6,216 bases of DNA, taken from contig CAZRFK010000096.1 in the NCBI GenBank assembly GCA_964599275.1, positions 1 to 6,216 of the forward strand, read 5' to 3'. Below the pieces are notes generated by a model, which worked only from the letters and a program-made list of their open reading frames with translations, ran no database searches and was not told the DNA's origin. Shown here in pieces: positions 5,645-6,216 of this stretch. The DNA comes from PUMD01 sp964599275. Its GTDB lineage: Bacteria; Bacillota; Sulfobacillia; SLMV01. Made by a program: the position numbers and the translations under genes. Positions within the stretch are counted from its first letter, which is position 1, and each line of letters begins with the position of its first letter.

Positions 5645-6216
5645 TTAACGGTGTCGTAAGGCTTCCACTGGTTCAAGTTGGGCGGCAGCAAAAGCAGGAT
5701 ACATTCCGAATAAAACCCCCACTCCTACAGCAGCGAAGAAAGCCACACCAGACGCTGTGGAGGTCATCAGAGTTTCAAGACCGTACCTGGATGCAAGACC
5801 AGCACCAACGTATCCTGCTGCTACCCCCAACGCCCCTCCTGCTAGACTGAGGATGAGTGCCTCCATCATAAACTGATAAATCAGATCTACAGGGTGTGCA
5901 CCCAGGGCTTTACGGATGCCGATTTCCCGAGTGCGTTCTGAAACAGAAACCAACATGATATTCATGATCCCGAGTCCACCTACCAGCAGGGCCACAGACG
6001 CTATTCCGGCCAACATCATGGTCATAACTCTGCTCGCCTCACTGGCCTCATCCACCAGAGCATTGAGGCTTGTTATAGTCAGAGGAGGCCCTTCTGGTTC
6101 GGGGTGACCTGGATAATGAGGGGGATGATATTGAGTCGTATGTGCAGCTCCGTAGGAAGCTGGTGCACCAACGCCCTCTTCATCATCATCTTCGAACTGT
6201 TCCAGGTTAAACTGAC
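5645..6216 (-). CDS. MacB/FtsX-type ABC transporter permease, C-terminal part
   Basis: Partial gene: the frame is open to the window edge, leaving 189 residues plus a TAA stop. The fragment matches the C-terminal FtsX-like permease domain of MacB-type ABC exporters, which act in the cytoplasmic membrane with an ATPase (and often a periplasmic or extracellular adaptor) to move peptides, lipoproteins or toxic compounds. Visible features, numbered within the fragment: an acidic then His/Pro-rich stretch (8-44), a membrane segment (about 67-89) with LLVGGLGIMNIMLVSV, the conserved cytoplasmic motif SERTREIGIRKALGA (92-106), further membrane segments (about 115-140 and 154-174), and the family-typical end YPAFAAAQLEPVEALRHR. 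The usual FTI/FTV motif after the extracytoplasmic domain appears as LTITSLNAL (45-53). GTG at 6055 is an internal codon, not the start. No ATPase domain is visible, so I cannot tell whether it is fused or separate. The family is firm; the substrate is unknown. Confidence 0.93.
   Translation of the reverse strand, partial: QFNLEQFEDDDEEGVGAPASYGAAHTTQYHPPHYPGHPEPEGPPLTITSLNALVDEASEASRVMTMMLAGIASVALLVGGLGIMNIMLVSVSERTREIGIRKALGAHPVDLIYQFMMEALILSLAGGALGVAAGYVGAGLASRYGLETLMTSTASGVAFFAAVGVGVLFGMYPAFAAAQLEPVEALRHR

Noticed and set aside
1..6216. CRISPR arrays, tRNA or rRNA genes, transposases, integrases or attachment sites
   Set aside because: Read on both strands; no repeat-spacer pattern, RNA gene or mobile-element protein was recognised.

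Overview
All supported genes lie on the minus strand, so the window reads right to left. The sequence looks like a low-to-mid GC, Gram-positive-type (Firmicutes-like) bacterium: Shine-Dalgarno sites are strong GGAGG types, intergenic distances are short, and the substrate-binding protein is a lipoprotein. That protein is very acidic: by hand count it has 121 Asp/Glu against 41 Lys/Arg (only 9 Lys) in 532 residues. This suggests a halophile or haloalkaliphile, but it is an inference and I do not assign a genus.

Layout, in transcription order: (1) 6216-5645, the C-terminal 189 residues of a MacB/FtsX-type ABC permease whose start is outside the window. It carries an unusual acidic and His/Pro-rich stretch before its second membrane segment. 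(2) A 12-bp-stem hairpin at 5577-5607, best read as its terminator. (3) A 484-bp intergenic stretch with two small candidate ORFs (60 and 40 codons), both unproven. (4) A peptide/nickel-type ABC transporter module: family 5 substrate-binding lipoprotein (5160-3562), a 24-bp perfect palindrome in the gap, DppB-type permease (3403-2486, GTG start) and DppC-type permease (2473-1553). (5) A small unknown membrane protein (1514-1128). (6) A decayed S9 prolyl-oligopeptidase-family peptidase (about 1009-388) with a lost catalytic serine, an internal deletion and a frameshift. (7) A convincing intrinsic terminator at 210-240, followed by about 200 bp with nothing I recognise.

How the parts fit: the lipoprotein captures an oligopeptide-like ligand outside the membrane and hands it to the DppB/DppC channel. 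No DppD/DppF ATPase is present, and the terminator at 210-240 suggests the transcription unit ends without them, so the ATPases must be encoded elsewhere if the importer works. A peptidase next to a peptide importer makes sense as a former uptake-and-digest operon, but here the peptidase is a relic.

I do not see a clearly new biological system. The points most worth checking are the peptidase decay, the His-rich insert in the MacB-like permease, the absence of ATPase genes, the small ORFs in the leader region, and the palindrome between the binding protein and the permeases.
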